From: Parablautia muri
GTDB taxonomy: Bacteria > Bacillota > Clostridia > Lachnospirales > Lachnospiraceae
DNA: 64,000 nt
Assembly: GCF_009917485.1 (NCBI RefSeq)
Contig: NZ_QZDT01000001.1
Span: forward strand, 310,001-374,000
Reading direction: 5' to 3'
Shown here: positions 1 to 9,190 of the stretch, piece by piece
Layout: each line of letters begins with the position of its first letter
Numbering within the stretch: position 1 is the stretch's first letter
Notes under the pieces: model-generated
What the model was told of the DNA's origin: nothing
Databases searched by the model: none
Seen by the model: only the letters and a program-made list of their open reading frames with translations
Made by a program: the position numbers and the translations under genes

Positions 1-2
1 TC

Positions 3-842
3 AATGACTGTTCTCCGGATGAAACCTTTGGTACGATTCAAAAGCTGTGTGTGGAAAATGACAATATTACGGGAATTGACCTTGCCAGAAATTTTGGACA
101 GCATAGCGCTTTAATGGCAGGATTTCACTACACGAAAGGGGATATTGTTGTCTGCCTGGATGATGATGGCCAGACGCCTGCGGGCGAGGTGGACAAGCTC
201 CTTGATGGAATTGAAAAAGGGGCGGATGTGGTTTATGCCAAATATATAAACAAACATCATTCCGGATTCCGAAATTGGGGGAGCCATGTGAATGAGGTGA
301 TGACCCGTGTGATGCTTGGCAAGCCAAAGGAACTGTATCTGTCCAGTTACTTTGCGGCGAGGCGGTTTGTGGTGGATGAGATGATGCGTTACGTGAATGC
401 TTATCCTTATGTAATCGGATTGGTTTTACGCACCACAAAGAAGATCATCAATGTGGAGGTGAACCATAGAGACAGGCAGGCAGGAACCTCCGGGTATACA
501 TTAGGAAAATTATTAGGTTTGTGGTTTAATGGCTTTACAGCCTTTAGTGTGAAACCGCTGCGGATTTCCACTGTTTCGGGCGCGCTGTTTGCCGCAGTTG
601 GCTTTTTATATGGGATTTATACGATTATTAAAAAAATTTTTATAAATCCTCCGGGACTGGTGACAGGGTTCAGCGCGTTAATGTCAGTGACCGTGTTTAT
701 AGGGGGAATGTTGATGCTGATGGTAGGACTGACAGGTGAGTATGTGGGACGAATGTACATTTCCATGAATAATTCTCCGCAGTTTGTGATACGGGAGATA
801 ACAGGAGCAGAGCTTAATGAAAAGCAGGCAGAAGAACGCTGA
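3..842 (+). CDS. Polyprenyl-phosphate glycosyltransferase, GT2 (GtrB/ArnC-like), 5'-truncated
   Basis: The reading frame is open from the left edge, so the N-terminus lies outside the window; a GTG at 51 is internal. Visible are the end of the nucleotide-binding strand (VNDCSPD-like), an acidic LDDDGQ motif near nt 155-172, a RDRQAGTSGYTLGKL stretch typical of the dolichyl/undecaprenyl-phosphate sugar synthases, and two C-terminal membrane helices. Family knowledge: these enzymes transfer a sugar from an NDP-sugar to undecaprenyl phosphate on the cytoplasmic face, supplying donors for GT-C enzymes. The stop overlaps the next gene, a GT-C-like protein, which fits a donor-synthase/acceptor-transferase pair. 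The sugar is unknown. Confidence 0.85.
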   Translation, partial: NDCSPDETFGTIQKLCVENDNITGIDLARNFGQHSALMAGFHYTKGDIVVCLDDDGQTPAGEVDKLLDGIEKGADVVYAKYINKHHSGFRNWGSHVNEVMTRVMLGKPKELYLSSYFAARRFVVDEMMRYVNAYPYVIGLVLRTTKKIINVEVNHRDRQAGTSGYTLGKLLGLWFNGFTAFSVKPLRISTVSGALFAAVGFLYGIYTIIKKIFINPPGLVTGFSALMSVTVFIGGMLMLMVGLTGEYVGRMYISMNNSPQFVIREITGAELNEKQAEER

Positions 843-2667
843 GAAATTAAATAGGTATCATATTTATAAATTTGGCGCTTTAAGGCGGATTTTGGCGGCT
901 GCTTTGTCTTTTGCCGGTGTGAGCGCTTGGCCGTGGATACTTCATCGGGCGGAGAGCCTGGGGTATACCAACAGCATAGTATCTGTTTTTGTTTTTTTCG
1001 TTCTGTTTTATTTGGTGAATAAAGCGCTGGAAAAGGATTTTGGAGGAGAATGGACGGGATGGATTTATCCTGGCGTTTTTGGAATCGTTTTTTCTCTTTG
1101 CATGGTGTTTGGAAGGCAGCTGGATTTATGGGGCAGCGTTCCCTTTACGAATGGCCGGATGTGGGGTGGCATTGGTATATTAGCGGTTCTTTTTTCTTTA
1201 CTGACGCGTTACTGTTGGGACAAGCTTGGGAGTGTGAAAGCGCCATGGAGAAGCAGCGCATTAGGCAGCATATCCGTAGCCGGGCAGCAGGAACAAAGGA
1301 AGGAAAAAGGTTATGGCAGTTTTTTTGCCAGAGCAGGGGCGATACTGCTTTTCTACATTCCTGTTTTCTTAGCGGTTTATCCCGGCTTTTTTGTGTATGA
1401 TGCGCAGGATGAACTTTTGCAGGTGGTGATGCGGAGCTTTTCGACCCACCATCCTCTTTTGCATGTGCTTGCGTTGGGAGGAATCATTCAGCTGGTTTAT
1501 AAAGTGACAGGTTCCTATAATCTGGGGATTGCCTGCTATACAGTGGTGCAAATGGCCAGCATGGCTGGTATTTTTGCGTGGTGCATAGGAAAAATGGAAA
1601 GCAGAGGGGCAGCTAAATGGGTAAGAGCAGTGATGATATTGTATTTTGGCCTGTGTCCGGTGCTTGTGATGTTTTCCCTTTGTTCCGCTAAGGATGGGCT
1701 TTTTACGGGAATGATGCTGATTCTGGTAGTTCTTTTGCAGGAGCTGTGTGCGGATGTAAATGAATTTTTTCGAAAGAAAGGCCAGGTTATCCTGTTTGGA
1801 ATTACCTCTACCGGAATGATGCTGCTGCGGCATAATGGTTTTTATGGATTTCTGGTATTTACACCTGTATTGGTATTTTATTTAAGAAAAGAATGGAAAA
1901 AGGTTCTCCCTTGCCTTGTGGTGAGCATAGGGGCTTATGTATTGGTTAGCGCCGGGCTTGCAGCAGCGCTTGGCGCAGATGATTCAGAAAACCAGGAGAT
2001 GCTTACGGTGCCGATTTCCCAGATGGCAAGGATTTGCGCGTATGAGGAAGTTCCTTTAAAGGAACAGGAAATTTTGTACAGATATCTGCCGAAAGAGGCT
2101 GTTGCCAGATATACCCCCAAGGTAACGGACGGAGTGAAGATAAGCTTTAACAATGAAGCCTACGAAGCTGACAAAAAAAGCTTTTGGAAACTGTGGGCCA
2201 AATGGGGGGCAGAACATCCCTTTGCTTATTTCAATGCGTGGTTTATGACTTCCTACGGATTTTGGTACCCGGACACGGTGATAGACACCTATCGTGGAAA
2301 CACCGTATTTACCTACACTTATGAGGATAGTTCTTACTTCGGCTATGAGGTAGAAGAACCGGGCGTAAGAGAGAGCAAATTCCCGTGGCTCAATGAGATA
2401 TACCGAAAAATGTCTCTGGAAATTGCCCAGCAGAGAATCCCGGTAATATCCATGCTGTTTTCTCCCGGGTTTTTGTTCTTAGTCTGGTGTTTTTTCTTAG
2501 GCTTTCTGTGCTATGGAAAAAGATGGAGCATGGTACTTCCATTTGTACTGCCGGGCCTTTGCTGGCTCACAGTGCTTTTGGGACCGGCTTGTTTGGTTAG
2601 ATATGTGGTTTTTTTGTGGGCATTATTACCAGTGGTGCTTTTGTCATCTTTAGGGGATAGGGAATAA
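817..2667 (+). CDS. DUF6020-family multi-pass membrane protein, GT-C-like
   Basis: 616 residues with about a dozen hydrophobic segments. The ATG at 817 overlaps the upstream gene by 26 bases, with a GGAG about 11 bases upstream. Recognisable DUF6020 features are YPGFFVYDAQDE near residue 188, a THHPLLH motif near residue 210 and LLRHNGFYGF near residue 337. I recognise the family but not a proven reaction. The architecture resembles GT-C transferases that use polyprenyl-phosphate sugars on the outer face, and coupling to a GtrB-like synthase supports that. The C-terminal part, residues 380-520, contains a more soluble stretch that probably faces outside. Confidence 0.75.
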   Translation: MKSRQKNAEKLNRYHIYKFGALRRILAAALSFAGVSAWPWILHRAESLGYTNSIVSVFVFFVLFYLVNKALEKDFGGEWTGWIYPGVFGIVFSLCMVFGRQLDLWGSVPFTNGRMWGGIGILAVLFSLLTRYCWDKLGSVKAPWRSSALGSISVAGQQEQRKEKGYGSFFARAGAILLFYIPVFLAVYPGFFVYDAQDELLQVVMRSFSTHHPLLHVLALGGIIQLVYKVTGSYNLGIACYTVVQMASMAGIFAWCIGKMESRGAAKWVRAVMILYFGLCPVLVMFSLCSAKDGLFTGMMLILVVLLQELCADVNEFFRKKGQVILFGITSTGMMLLRHNGFYGFLVFTPVLVFYLRKEWKKVLPCLVVSIGAYVLVSAGLAAALGADDSENQEMLTVPISQMARICAYEEVPLKEQEILYRYLPKEAVARYTPKVTDGVKISFNNEAYEADKKSFWKLWAKWGAEHPFAYFNAWFMTSYGFWYPDTVIDTYRGNTVFTYTYEDSSYFGYEVEEPGVRESKFPWLNEIYRKMSLEIAQQRIPVISMLFSPGFLFLVWCFFLGFLCYGKRWSMVLPFVLPGLCWLTVLLGPACLVRYVVFLWALLPVVLLSSLGDRE

Positions 2668-2721
2668 ACAGTCCGGGAAGACAAACCTGCTAGAAGAATC
2701 GCTAAAGTGTGGTGTGAAAGT

Positions 2722-2750
2722 TTGATAATTGGAAATATCTGTGATATACT
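2722..2750 (+). promoter_or_regulatory. Sigma-A-type promoter upstream of the ligase/polymerase gene
   Basis: TTGATA at 2722-2727 and TATACT at 2745-2750 are separated by 17 bases. The leader of about 85 bases to the ATG at 2842 contains an ACCGCA/TGCGGT hairpin (2804-2809 with 2819-2824) and a weaker long-range ACCCAT/ATGGGT pairing. This probably starts transcription of the main module. Confidence 0.7.
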
Positions 2751-2791
2751 TACCCATGCATGAAAATTTTGTAAGTAAATTCAAACTCTTT

Positions 2792-2839
2792 ATGGGTGGC
2801 AGAACCGCAGGCTTAGTTTGCGGTATGCGGAGGGTATAA
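2792..2839 (+). CDS. Possible 15-residue leader peptide
   Basis: ATG at 2792 opens a 15-codon frame ending CGMRRV-stop, with the TAA two bases before the ATG at 2842. No good ribosome binding site precedes it. It is listed because equivalent tiny frames with the same ending and spacing precede 21763 and 59862. It may only reflect shared leader DNA. Confidence 0.25.
   Translation: MGGRTAGLVCGMRRV
2818..2832 (+). repeat. Recurrent start-proximal leader motif, copy 1
   Basis: Matches the consensus TTGYRRYATGCRRRG, 9 bases before the ATG at 2842. The same motif sits 8-9 bases before starts at 21763, 51530 and 59862. Its 3' purines supply the Shine-Dalgarno sequence, but the conserved 5' part is not explained by ribosome binding. 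Confidence 0.6.
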
Positions 2840-2841
2840 AG

Positions 2842-5355
2842 ATGAAGAAAATTGTATATAAAAGTAAAGCAATTCAAACCGTAATATTAATGATAATGGC
2901 ACTCCTTTTGATATCCTTATGGCCTCTTAGAATCTGGCATGAGACGGTAAGCACGGTAGTGATGCCGCAAGGAGAAATTATCTCTGAGGCAGTTGATGAG
3001 GAAAAAACCATCCTGCAGGAAATAATTGCCCAGTACAATCACATGGATACCATAGATGTGTATTTAGATGAGAACAGCCATGGAGAAACCTTTTTCCTGC
3101 GGATTTTGGACGAGCAGTGGCAGGTGATATGTGAGGAGGAGACAGTAATTGAGCCGGAGCATCTGCCAGGATACCAGAAAGTTATCATTGACGTTGATAT
3201 GGAAGTGGGCAAGCCTTATTTTGTAATCCTGCAGGGGGATGACTCGGAGATTTTCAGCGGATGGGGGCCTGTGTCCTTGGAGGAAATGCCTTACATGGGA
3301 ACGTTATATTATGCAGATTCCACCCAGGAAGGCATGAGTCTTATGGCCAATTATAATTATCGTATGCCTCTTAGAAAGACTTGGGTGTTTGGCCTTGGCG
3401 CTCTGATTGTAGGAATTGCCGCTTTATCTGTATTGGGGGTCCGGCTTTGGTATAAGAAAAAAGAGGACAAGCTGACTACAGTAGAAAAGGTTTTTAAGGG
3501 GGTTATGAACCCGATTGTGGCGGTGGGTGCCCTTATTTGTATTGGGGCTGTACTTACCGGGTTTTTCGGAAAGTATTTGCTGGATAATACGGTATATTTT
3601 GTCAGTGTGGTTTTACTTGCACTTATCTTATTTTATGGCATTAACCATGACAGAGTGGGGCAGCAGGCGATTTTTACATTGGACTACCTGAAAAGTCATT
3701 TTGGGGATCTGGTTCAGTCTGTGGCAATTGCCGGAGCGGTTGCCGGATGCTGCGAGTATATGAGCGGATTGTATGATATTCATCATACAGTGGCGGAGCG
3801 CAAGGAGATGCTTTGGTTTTCACTGGCGGTCATTGCCATGTTTAAGTGGAAAGAAATTGTAAATATTTATAATCTGATTTATCTGGCGGCAGCCGGGCTT
3901 TATGGGTATCATTATTATCAAACAAACTTAACGGAGGAAATGGACGAGCTTGCGGTGCAGGCCCTTAAATATACGGTTCTGATTGGAATACTGTTAGGTT
4001 TCATTTTAATCCGGACGGCGATTGGGCTGTGCAAAAGGAAGCTTGCAAGGCTGTCCTATGTATATGCGGCTTTTGTGGCAGTCTTTTTTGCCCTTATTAT
4101 TATTTTCAGAAATGGCAGATGGTGGGGCGTTGCGCTTGTGGTGGCCTTTGGCCTGTTTTATTTAAACTATGGCATGTGGGAACACAAGGAGAGGATATTT
4201 GTAAATATTGCAAGAGGAATAGTGATTCAGTTTATATGGTCTACGGGCTTTGCTCTGCTGCATCGACCCTATGTTACCTACAGGAATGCAAGATATACCC
4301 ATATTTTCCACACAGTGACAATTACAGCTTCTTATCTGACCATAGTTGAGTGTGCGGCAATGGTTATTTTGCTTGCAAAGCTTAAGAAAAGCCGGGAATT
4401 AAGAGACTGCTGGAAAGAATTGGTGCTTTTTGGAGTGGTTTCTTCTTATATGCTTTTTACGATGTCCAGAACAGCCTTTTTTGCAGTAGGAATTACTGTT
4501 TTATTCGCAGTTGGTATAATGGCAGGTGGTAGAAAGCTTCAACTACTTAAAAATTATGGAAAGAACATGGGAATGCTGATATTGGCCGTGTTGGTGTGCC
4601 TGCCGGTGACGTTTACGGCGCAGAGGAATATACCTGGGCTTATCAGTGAACCGTTTCTTTATGAGATAGAATATTCCATGTACTGCCCGCAGGAGGTTAT
4701 GCGGGGCAGAAGACTTGCAACCATAAACTATATGCGGGTTGGCCGTTTTATAGATGTATTTGCAGATAAAATTTTTGGTATACCAGAGGGAACTTTGGAC
4801 CCTTATGGAGAACTGAAGCAGGCGGAATATGAAAGGGCTCATAAGAATAGCGCCAAGGCGGATACATCTTATGGAACGGAAAAAAGGATTGTGATTCCGG
4901 GTATTGTGGATAGCAGTAAGTTAGTGGCTTCGGCAGATTATATACCGGAGGATGTGCCGGAGGAAGCCTTAAGGGATGATGATTATACCAACGGCAGATT
5001 GGATATTTTCAAATCTTATCTGGAGCAGCTCAATATGATAGGGCACGAGGAGATGGGGGCAATTTTAAAGAGTGGGGAGAATGCAACCCATGCTCACAAC
5101 ATCTACCTGCAGGTGGCCTACGATCATGGCATACCAGTGGGAATCTTTTTTGTGCTGTTAGGAGCTGCCACTTTTATGAGAAGCTGTTTGTATTATCGGA
5201 GGGAAAAGGACAAAATAACTTATGCATCATTCCCTGCGGTGGTAAGTGTGGCAGTAGCAGTGGCGGGGATGGTGGAATGGATTTTCCATTTAAGCAATCC
5301 TTGCGGGTTGGTACTGATGCTGGCGATTACGCCCCTTGTATTCCAGGAGAACTGA
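2842..5355 (+). CDS. O-antigen ligase/polymerase-like (WaaL/Wzy family) membrane protein
   Basis: 837 residues from ATG 2842, preferred over an in-frame TTG at 2818 because GCGGAGGG lies just upstream of the ATG. One N-terminal helix is followed by a soluble, beta-rich domain (about residues 35-170) and then many membrane helices. SRTAFFAVG near residue 542 and AHNIYLQVAYDHG near residue 750 match the large-loop and C-terminal motifs of O-antigen ligases/polymerases. Family role: joining or polymerising undecaprenyl-linked glycans outside the membrane. The large extracytoplasmic domain makes it longer than the usual roughly 400-500 residues. Ligase and polymerase cannot be separated by sequence alone. 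Confidence 0.75.
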   Translation: MKKIVYKSKAIQTVILMIMALLLISLWPLRIWHETVSTVVMPQGEIISEAVDEEKTILQEIIAQYNHMDTIDVYLDENSHGETFFLRILDEQWQVICEEETVIEPEHLPGYQKVIIDVDMEVGKPYFVILQGDDSEIFSGWGPVSLEEMPYMGTLYYADSTQEGMSLMANYNYRMPLRKTWVFGLGALIVGIAALSVLGVRLWYKKKEDKLTTVEKVFKGVMNPIVAVGALICIGAVLTGFFGKYLLDNTVYFVSVVLLALILFYGINHDRVGQQAIFTLDYLKSHFGDLVQSVAIAGAVAGCCEYMSGLYDIHHTVAERKEMLWFSLAVIAMFKWKEIVNIYNLIYLAAAGLYGYHYYQTNLTEEMDELAVQALKYTVLIGILLGFILIRTAIGLCKRKLARLSYVYAAFVAVFFALIIIFRNGRWWGVALVVAFGLFYLNYGMWEHKERIFVNIARGIVIQFIWSTGFALLHRPYVTYRNARYTHIFHTVTITASYLTIVECAAMVILLAKLKKSRELRDCWKELVLFGVVSSYMLFTMSRTAFFAVGITVLFAVGIMAGGRKLQLLKNYGKNMGMLILAVLVCLPVTFTAQRNIPGLISEPFLYEIEYSMYCPQEVMRGRRLATINYMRVGRFIDVFADKIFGIPEGTLDPYGELKQAEYERAHKNSAKADTSYGTEKRIVIPGIVDSSKLVASADYIPEDVPEEALRDDDYTNGRLDIFKSYLEQLNMIGHEEMGAILKSGENATHAHNIYLQVAYDHGIPVGIFFVLLGAATFMRSCLYYRREKDKITYASFPAVVSVAVAVAGMVEWIFHLSNPCGLVLMLAITPLVFQEN

Positions 5356-5397
5356 AATTAAGATTTGTGGGCTGCTTTAAGTATGGGGATTAGAGTG

Positions 5398-7293
5398 ATG
5401 AGTAAAGAAAAGAAAAGAACCCCTTTTAATGTTAAAATATTTTACAGAAGGACCTGTCTGATTATTTATGATGTAATTAGTGTTATTTTGGCTAGTTATT
5501 TGGCTCTTTTGATGCGTTATAATTTTAATATGTCAGAAATACCGGAGCATTTTTTAAATCCTGTCAGCAGGTTTTTGCCGGTGAATATCATAATTACCCT
5601 TTTTGTCTTATATCTGTTTCGAATGTACAGCAGCCTTTGGGCCTTTGCAGGGGAGACGGAGCTTCAGAATCTGGTTATGGCCAGTGTTGTATCTTCCGCA
5701 GCCCAGGCGGTGGGGATTCAGTTTTTTAAAGTGCCAGGGCAGCAGGCTGTTCCCAGCAGCTATTATTTTCTGTACGTTTTTTTGCTGATTAGTTTTATTT
5801 TTGGAAGCCGTTTTTCCTATCGGTTTTTCAGAAGTCTTAAGCACAAGCAGCAGAATAAAAATAATAGTATTTCCGTTATGGTGATTGGAGCGGGGGAAGC
5901 CGCCAATCTGATTATCAAGGAGATTGTGAACAGCAATTTTTCCACCATGGTCATCCGCTGTATTATTGATGATGATAAAGGAAAATGGGGAAAATTTATT
6001 CAAGGTATCAAGGTGGCAGGGGGAAGAAATAAGATTGTTGAGTGCGCGGACATTTATGGTATTGATGAAATCATCATAGCCATGCCCTCCATTTCCAGGG
6101 AGGAGATGTCTGCTATTTTGGATATTTGTAAGGAAACAAGCTGTAAGCTCCGTTCCCTCCCCGGAATGTATCAGTTGGTGAACGGGGAAGTCAGCGTCAG
6201 CAAACTGCGGGATGTGGAGGTTGAGGACCTTTTGGGAAGGGAGCCCATTGAGGTTGACTTAGACTCTATTCTTGGCTATGTAAAAGGGAAAAAAGTGCTG
6301 ATAACAGGCGGCGGCGGTTCTATTGGAAGCGAGCTTTGCAGACAGATTGCCTCCCATCATCCGGCTAAGCTCATTATTCTTGATATTTATGAAAACAATG
6401 TCTATGATGTGCAGCAGGAGCTTTTGGCTAAGTATCCTGACCTTTCTTTAACCGTACTGATTGCATCTGTCCGCAATACGAACCGTATGAACTGGATTTT
6501 TGAGCATTATAAACCGGACATTGTCTATCATGCGGCGGCCCATAAGCATGTGCCATTGATGGAAGGAAGCCCGAATGAGGCGGTAAAAAATAATGTATTT
6601 GGAACCTGGAAAACGGCCCAGGCGGCTGCCATGAATGATGTAAAGCGTTTTGTAATGATTTCCACGGACAAAGCGGTAAATCCTACCAATATTATGGGAG
6701 CCAGCAAGAGAATCTGCGAGATGATTATTCAGACCTTTAACAAGCACTACGACACGGAATTTGTGGCAGTGCGTTTTGGGAATGTGCTTGGAAGCAATGG
6801 CAGCGTCATTCCATTGTTTAAAAAGCAGATTATGGCGGGAGGGCCGGTGACGGTCACCCATCCTGATATCATACGGTACTTTATGACCATACCTGAGGCG
6901 GTATCGCTGGTGTTACAGGCAGGAGCTTATGCCAAGGGTGGGGAGATTTTCGTGCTGGATATGGGAAGACCTGTAAAGATTTTGGATCTGGCCAGGAATT
7001 TAATCCGGTTATCCGGTTATCGTGTGGATGAGGATATAAAAATTGAGTTTACCGGCCTTCGCCCCGGTGAAAAGCTGTATGAGGAGCTTTTGATGGAGGA
7101 GGAGGGAATGACGGGAACCAAAAATAAACTGATTTATATTGGGAAACCTATTGATATAAATGAAATGGAATTTTTTGTTCAGCTGAAAAATTTAAAAGAA
7201 GCGTCCGTCAATGAAAACAGCGATATCCGGCCGCTTATTAAGGAGATTGTGCCCACTTATAATTACGAAGAACAGAGCGAGAAGACCTTCTGA
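5398..7293 (+). CDS. Membrane-bound nucleoside-diphosphate-sugar 4,6-dehydratase (PglF/WbpM/CapD-like)
   Basis: 631 residues from ATG 5398 with GGGGA just upstream; GTG 5365 and ATG 5383 are in frame but lack good sites. Four N-terminal helices (to about residue 130) precede two Rossmann domains: VMVIGAGEAAN near residue 160 and VLITGGGGSIGSE at about 300-312. The active-site set STDKAV (D424, K425) and MGASK (M433, K437) is the Met-x3-Lys version typical of PglF/WbpM rather than Tyr-x3-Lys. Expected reaction: UDP-GlcNAc to UDP-2-acetamido-4-keto-2,4,6-trideoxyhexose. It heads a bacillosamine-type block. Confidence 0.9.
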   Translation: MSKEKKRTPFNVKIFYRRTCLIIYDVISVILASYLALLMRYNFNMSEIPEHFLNPVSRFLPVNIIITLFVLYLFRMYSSLWAFAGETELQNLVMASVVSSAAQAVGIQFFKVPGQQAVPSSYYFLYVFLLISFIFGSRFSYRFFRSLKHKQQNKNNSISVMVIGAGEAANLIIKEIVNSNFSTMVIRCIIDDDKGKWGKFIQGIKVAGGRNKIVECADIYGIDEIIIAMPSISREEMSAILDICKETSCKLRSLPGMYQLVNGEVSVSKLRDVEVEDLLGREPIEVDLDSILGYVKGKKVLITGGGGSIGSELCRQIASHHPAKLIILDIYENNVYDVQQELLAKYPDLSLTVLIASVRNTNRMNWIFEHYKPDIVYHAAAHKHVPLMEGSPNEAVKNNVFGTWKTAQAAAMNDVKRFVMISTDKAVNPTNIMGASKRICEMIIQTFNKHYDTEFVAVRFGNVLGSNGSVIPLFKKQIMAGGPVTVTHPDIIRYFMTIPEAVSLVLQAGAYAKGGEIFVLDMGRPVKILDLARNLIRLSGYRVDEDIKIEFTGLRPGEKLYEELLMEEEGMTGTKNKLIYIGKPIDINEMEFFVQLKNLKEASVNENSDIRPLIKEIVPTYNYEEQSEKTF

Positions 7294-7385
7294 TGTTGGC
7301 AGCAATGGCGGCTTTGTGAAGATGTTCTATGGTATTGGGGCTAACTGTTCTTACACCAGAGGAATTTTTAGAAAGGAGCAGGAAA

Positions 7386-8537
7386 ATGACAGGGAAAAAA
7401 ATATATTTGTCTTCCCCCACTATGCATGGGGAGGAGCAGGAATTTATTAAGGAGGCCTTTGATACAAATTGGGTGGCGCCCCTTGGCCCTAATGTGAATG
7501 CATTTGAGAAGGAGATTGCGGATTATGTGGGAATTTCTCATGCATCAGCTTTAAGCGCAGGGACGGCAGCGATTCATCTGGCTCTTAAGGTTTTGGGAAT
7601 TTCTCAGGGGGATCTTGTATTTGTTCCAACCCTGACCTTTAGCGCGACCTGTAATCCGGTGGTATACGAAAAGGCAGTGCCTGTGTTTATCGATTCGGAG
7701 AAAGACACCTGGAATATGGACCCGGATGCTTTGCGGAGGGCTTTTGAGAAGTATCCTAATGTAAAAGCCGTGATTGTGGTTCATTTATACGGAACACCGG
7801 CGAAACTTTATGAAATTATGGAAATCTGCAGGGAGCACAATGTTCCGCTGATTGAGGATGCGGCAGAGTCTCTTGGCAGTACTTATAAAGGAAAGCATAC
7901 GGGAACCTTTGGAGATATTGGCATCTATTCTTTCAATGGAAATAAAATTATCACCACATCCGGAGGGGGAATGATGGTGTCGGAGAAAGAGGAGTTTACA
8001 AAGAAGGCTACTTTTTTGGCTACCCAGGCCAGAGATCCGGCAAGACACTATCAGCATTCTAATATTGGGTATAATTATAGAATGAGTAATATTGTGGCGG
8101 GAGTGGGCAGAGGGCAGCTTTTGCACTTAGAGGAGCACAAGGACCGGAAAAAGGCTATTTACAGGCAGTATAAGGAGGCTTTTGCGGATATACCTGAAAT
8201 TACCTTAAATCCTTTAAATGAGGATGGGGATGCCAATTGTTGGCTTACCTGTATGACCATATCTCCTGCGTGCGGCGTTACACCCAATCAGATAATGGAC
8301 GCGCTGGATGAGTGGAATATAGAATCCCGCCCCATCTGGAAACCTATGCATTTGCAGCCGGTATTTGCCAAGTGCGATTTTATCGCTGCTGAGGGGAATG
8401 GTTGTAAGGAAGGTGTGCGGGAAAGCGCTGCAGAGGATATTTTTAACAGGGGACTCTGCCTGCCAAGCGATATTAAAAATACACCGGAGGATATGGAACT
8501 GATTATAAAGATTGTAAGGAAGCATTTTGACAGATAA
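7386..8537 (+). CDS. DegT/DnrJ/EryC1 sugar aminotransferase (PglE-like)
   Basis: 383 residues from ATG 7386, chosen for GAAAGGAGC just upstream; an in-frame start at 7329 has no site. The PLP lysine is K187 in YSFNGNKIITTSGGG, and the IEDAAESLG motif at about 156-164 holds the PLP-ring aspartate. Family role: transfers the amino group of glutamate to C4 of the 4-keto sugar made by the dehydratase next door, giving a UDP-4-amino-4,6-dideoxy-HexNAc. Gene order dehydratase-aminotransferase-sugar transferase supports this substrate. No stretch indicates damage. Confidence 0.88.
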   Translation: MTGKKIYLSSPTMHGEEQEFIKEAFDTNWVAPLGPNVNAFEKEIADYVGISHASALSAGTAAIHLALKVLGISQGDLVFVPTLTFSATCNPVVYEKAVPVFIDSEKDTWNMDPDALRRAFEKYPNVKAVIVVHLYGTPAKLYEIMEICREHNVPLIEDAAESLGSTYKGKHTGTFGDIGIYSFNGNKIITTSGGGMMVSEKEEFTKKATFLATQARDPARHYQHSNIGYNYRMSNIVAGVGRGQLLHLEEHKDRKKAIYRQYKEAFADIPEITLNPLNEDGDANCWLTCMTISPACGVTPNQIMDALDEWNIESRPIWKPMHLQPVFAKCDFIAAEGNGCKEGVRESAAEDIFNRGLCLPSDIKNTPEDMELIIKIVRKHFDR

Positions 8538-8546
8538 GGGGTAGAT

Positions 8547-9170
8547 ATGTACGAAAGGTATATAAAGAGACTGCTTGATATGATAATTTCACTGTGTGGG
8601 ATACTTGTACTTTCACCTGTTTATATTATCCTTGCTATTTTAGTCAGAAAAAAGCTGGGAAGTCCGGTTTTGTTTACCCAGGAAAGACCGGGAAAGAATG
8701 AAAAAATATTTAAGCTGTATAAGTTTCGCTCTATGACGGATGCAAGGGATGGGCAGGGGAATCTGCTGCCGGATGAGGAAAGGCTTCCAGAGTTTGGAAA
8801 AAAACTGCGTGCCACCAGTTTAGACGAGCTCCCGGAGCTGTTCAATATTTTAAAAGGGGAAATGAGTATCATTGGGCCAAGGCCTCTTTTGGTAAAATAC
8901 TTATCTCTTTACAATGATTTTCAAAAGCAAAGACATGACGTAAGGCCAGGACTTACAGGACTGGCGCAGATCAATGGGCGAAACGCGATTACATGGGAAA
9001 AGAAATTTGAGTATGATGTGGAATATGTCAATCAGATTTCCTTTGGGCTGGACTTGAAAATTTTTTTCAGCACGGTTAAGGCAGTGTTAAAAAGAGAGGG
9101 AATTAGCAGTGAAACGGACGCTACCATGGAAGCCTTTCAGGGAACACCGCCGAAAGAAGGGATAGAGTGA
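8547..9170 (+). CDS. PglC-like initiating sugar-1-phosphate transferase
   Basis: 207 residues, the size of minimal monotopic phosphoglycosyl transferases. One hydrophobic re-entrant segment (about 11-33) is followed by KLYKFRSM and the catalytic Asp-Glu pair D93-E94 in [10 protein letters not shown], then IIGPRPLL and [14 protein letters not shown]. The D93-E94 numbering equals that of Campylobacter PglC. Role: moves the sugar-1-phosphate from UDP-4-amino-4,6-dideoxy-HexNAc or its acylated form to undecaprenyl phosphate, starting the lipid-linked glycan. It is nine bases after the aminotransferase and overlaps a possible GTG start of the ATP-grasp gene. Confidence 0.9.
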   Translation: MYERYIKRLLDMIISLCGILVLSPVYIILAILVRKKLGSPVLFTQERPGKNEKIFKLYKFRSMTDARDGQGNLLPDEERLPEFGKKLRATSLDELPELFNILKGEMSIIGPRPLLVKYLSLYNDFQKQRHDVRPGLTGLAQINGRNAITWEKKFEYDVEYVNQISFGLDLKIFFSTVKAVLKREGISSETDATMEAFQGTPPKEGIE

Positions 9171-9190
9171 ACGCAGGGAGGCTAAGAAGG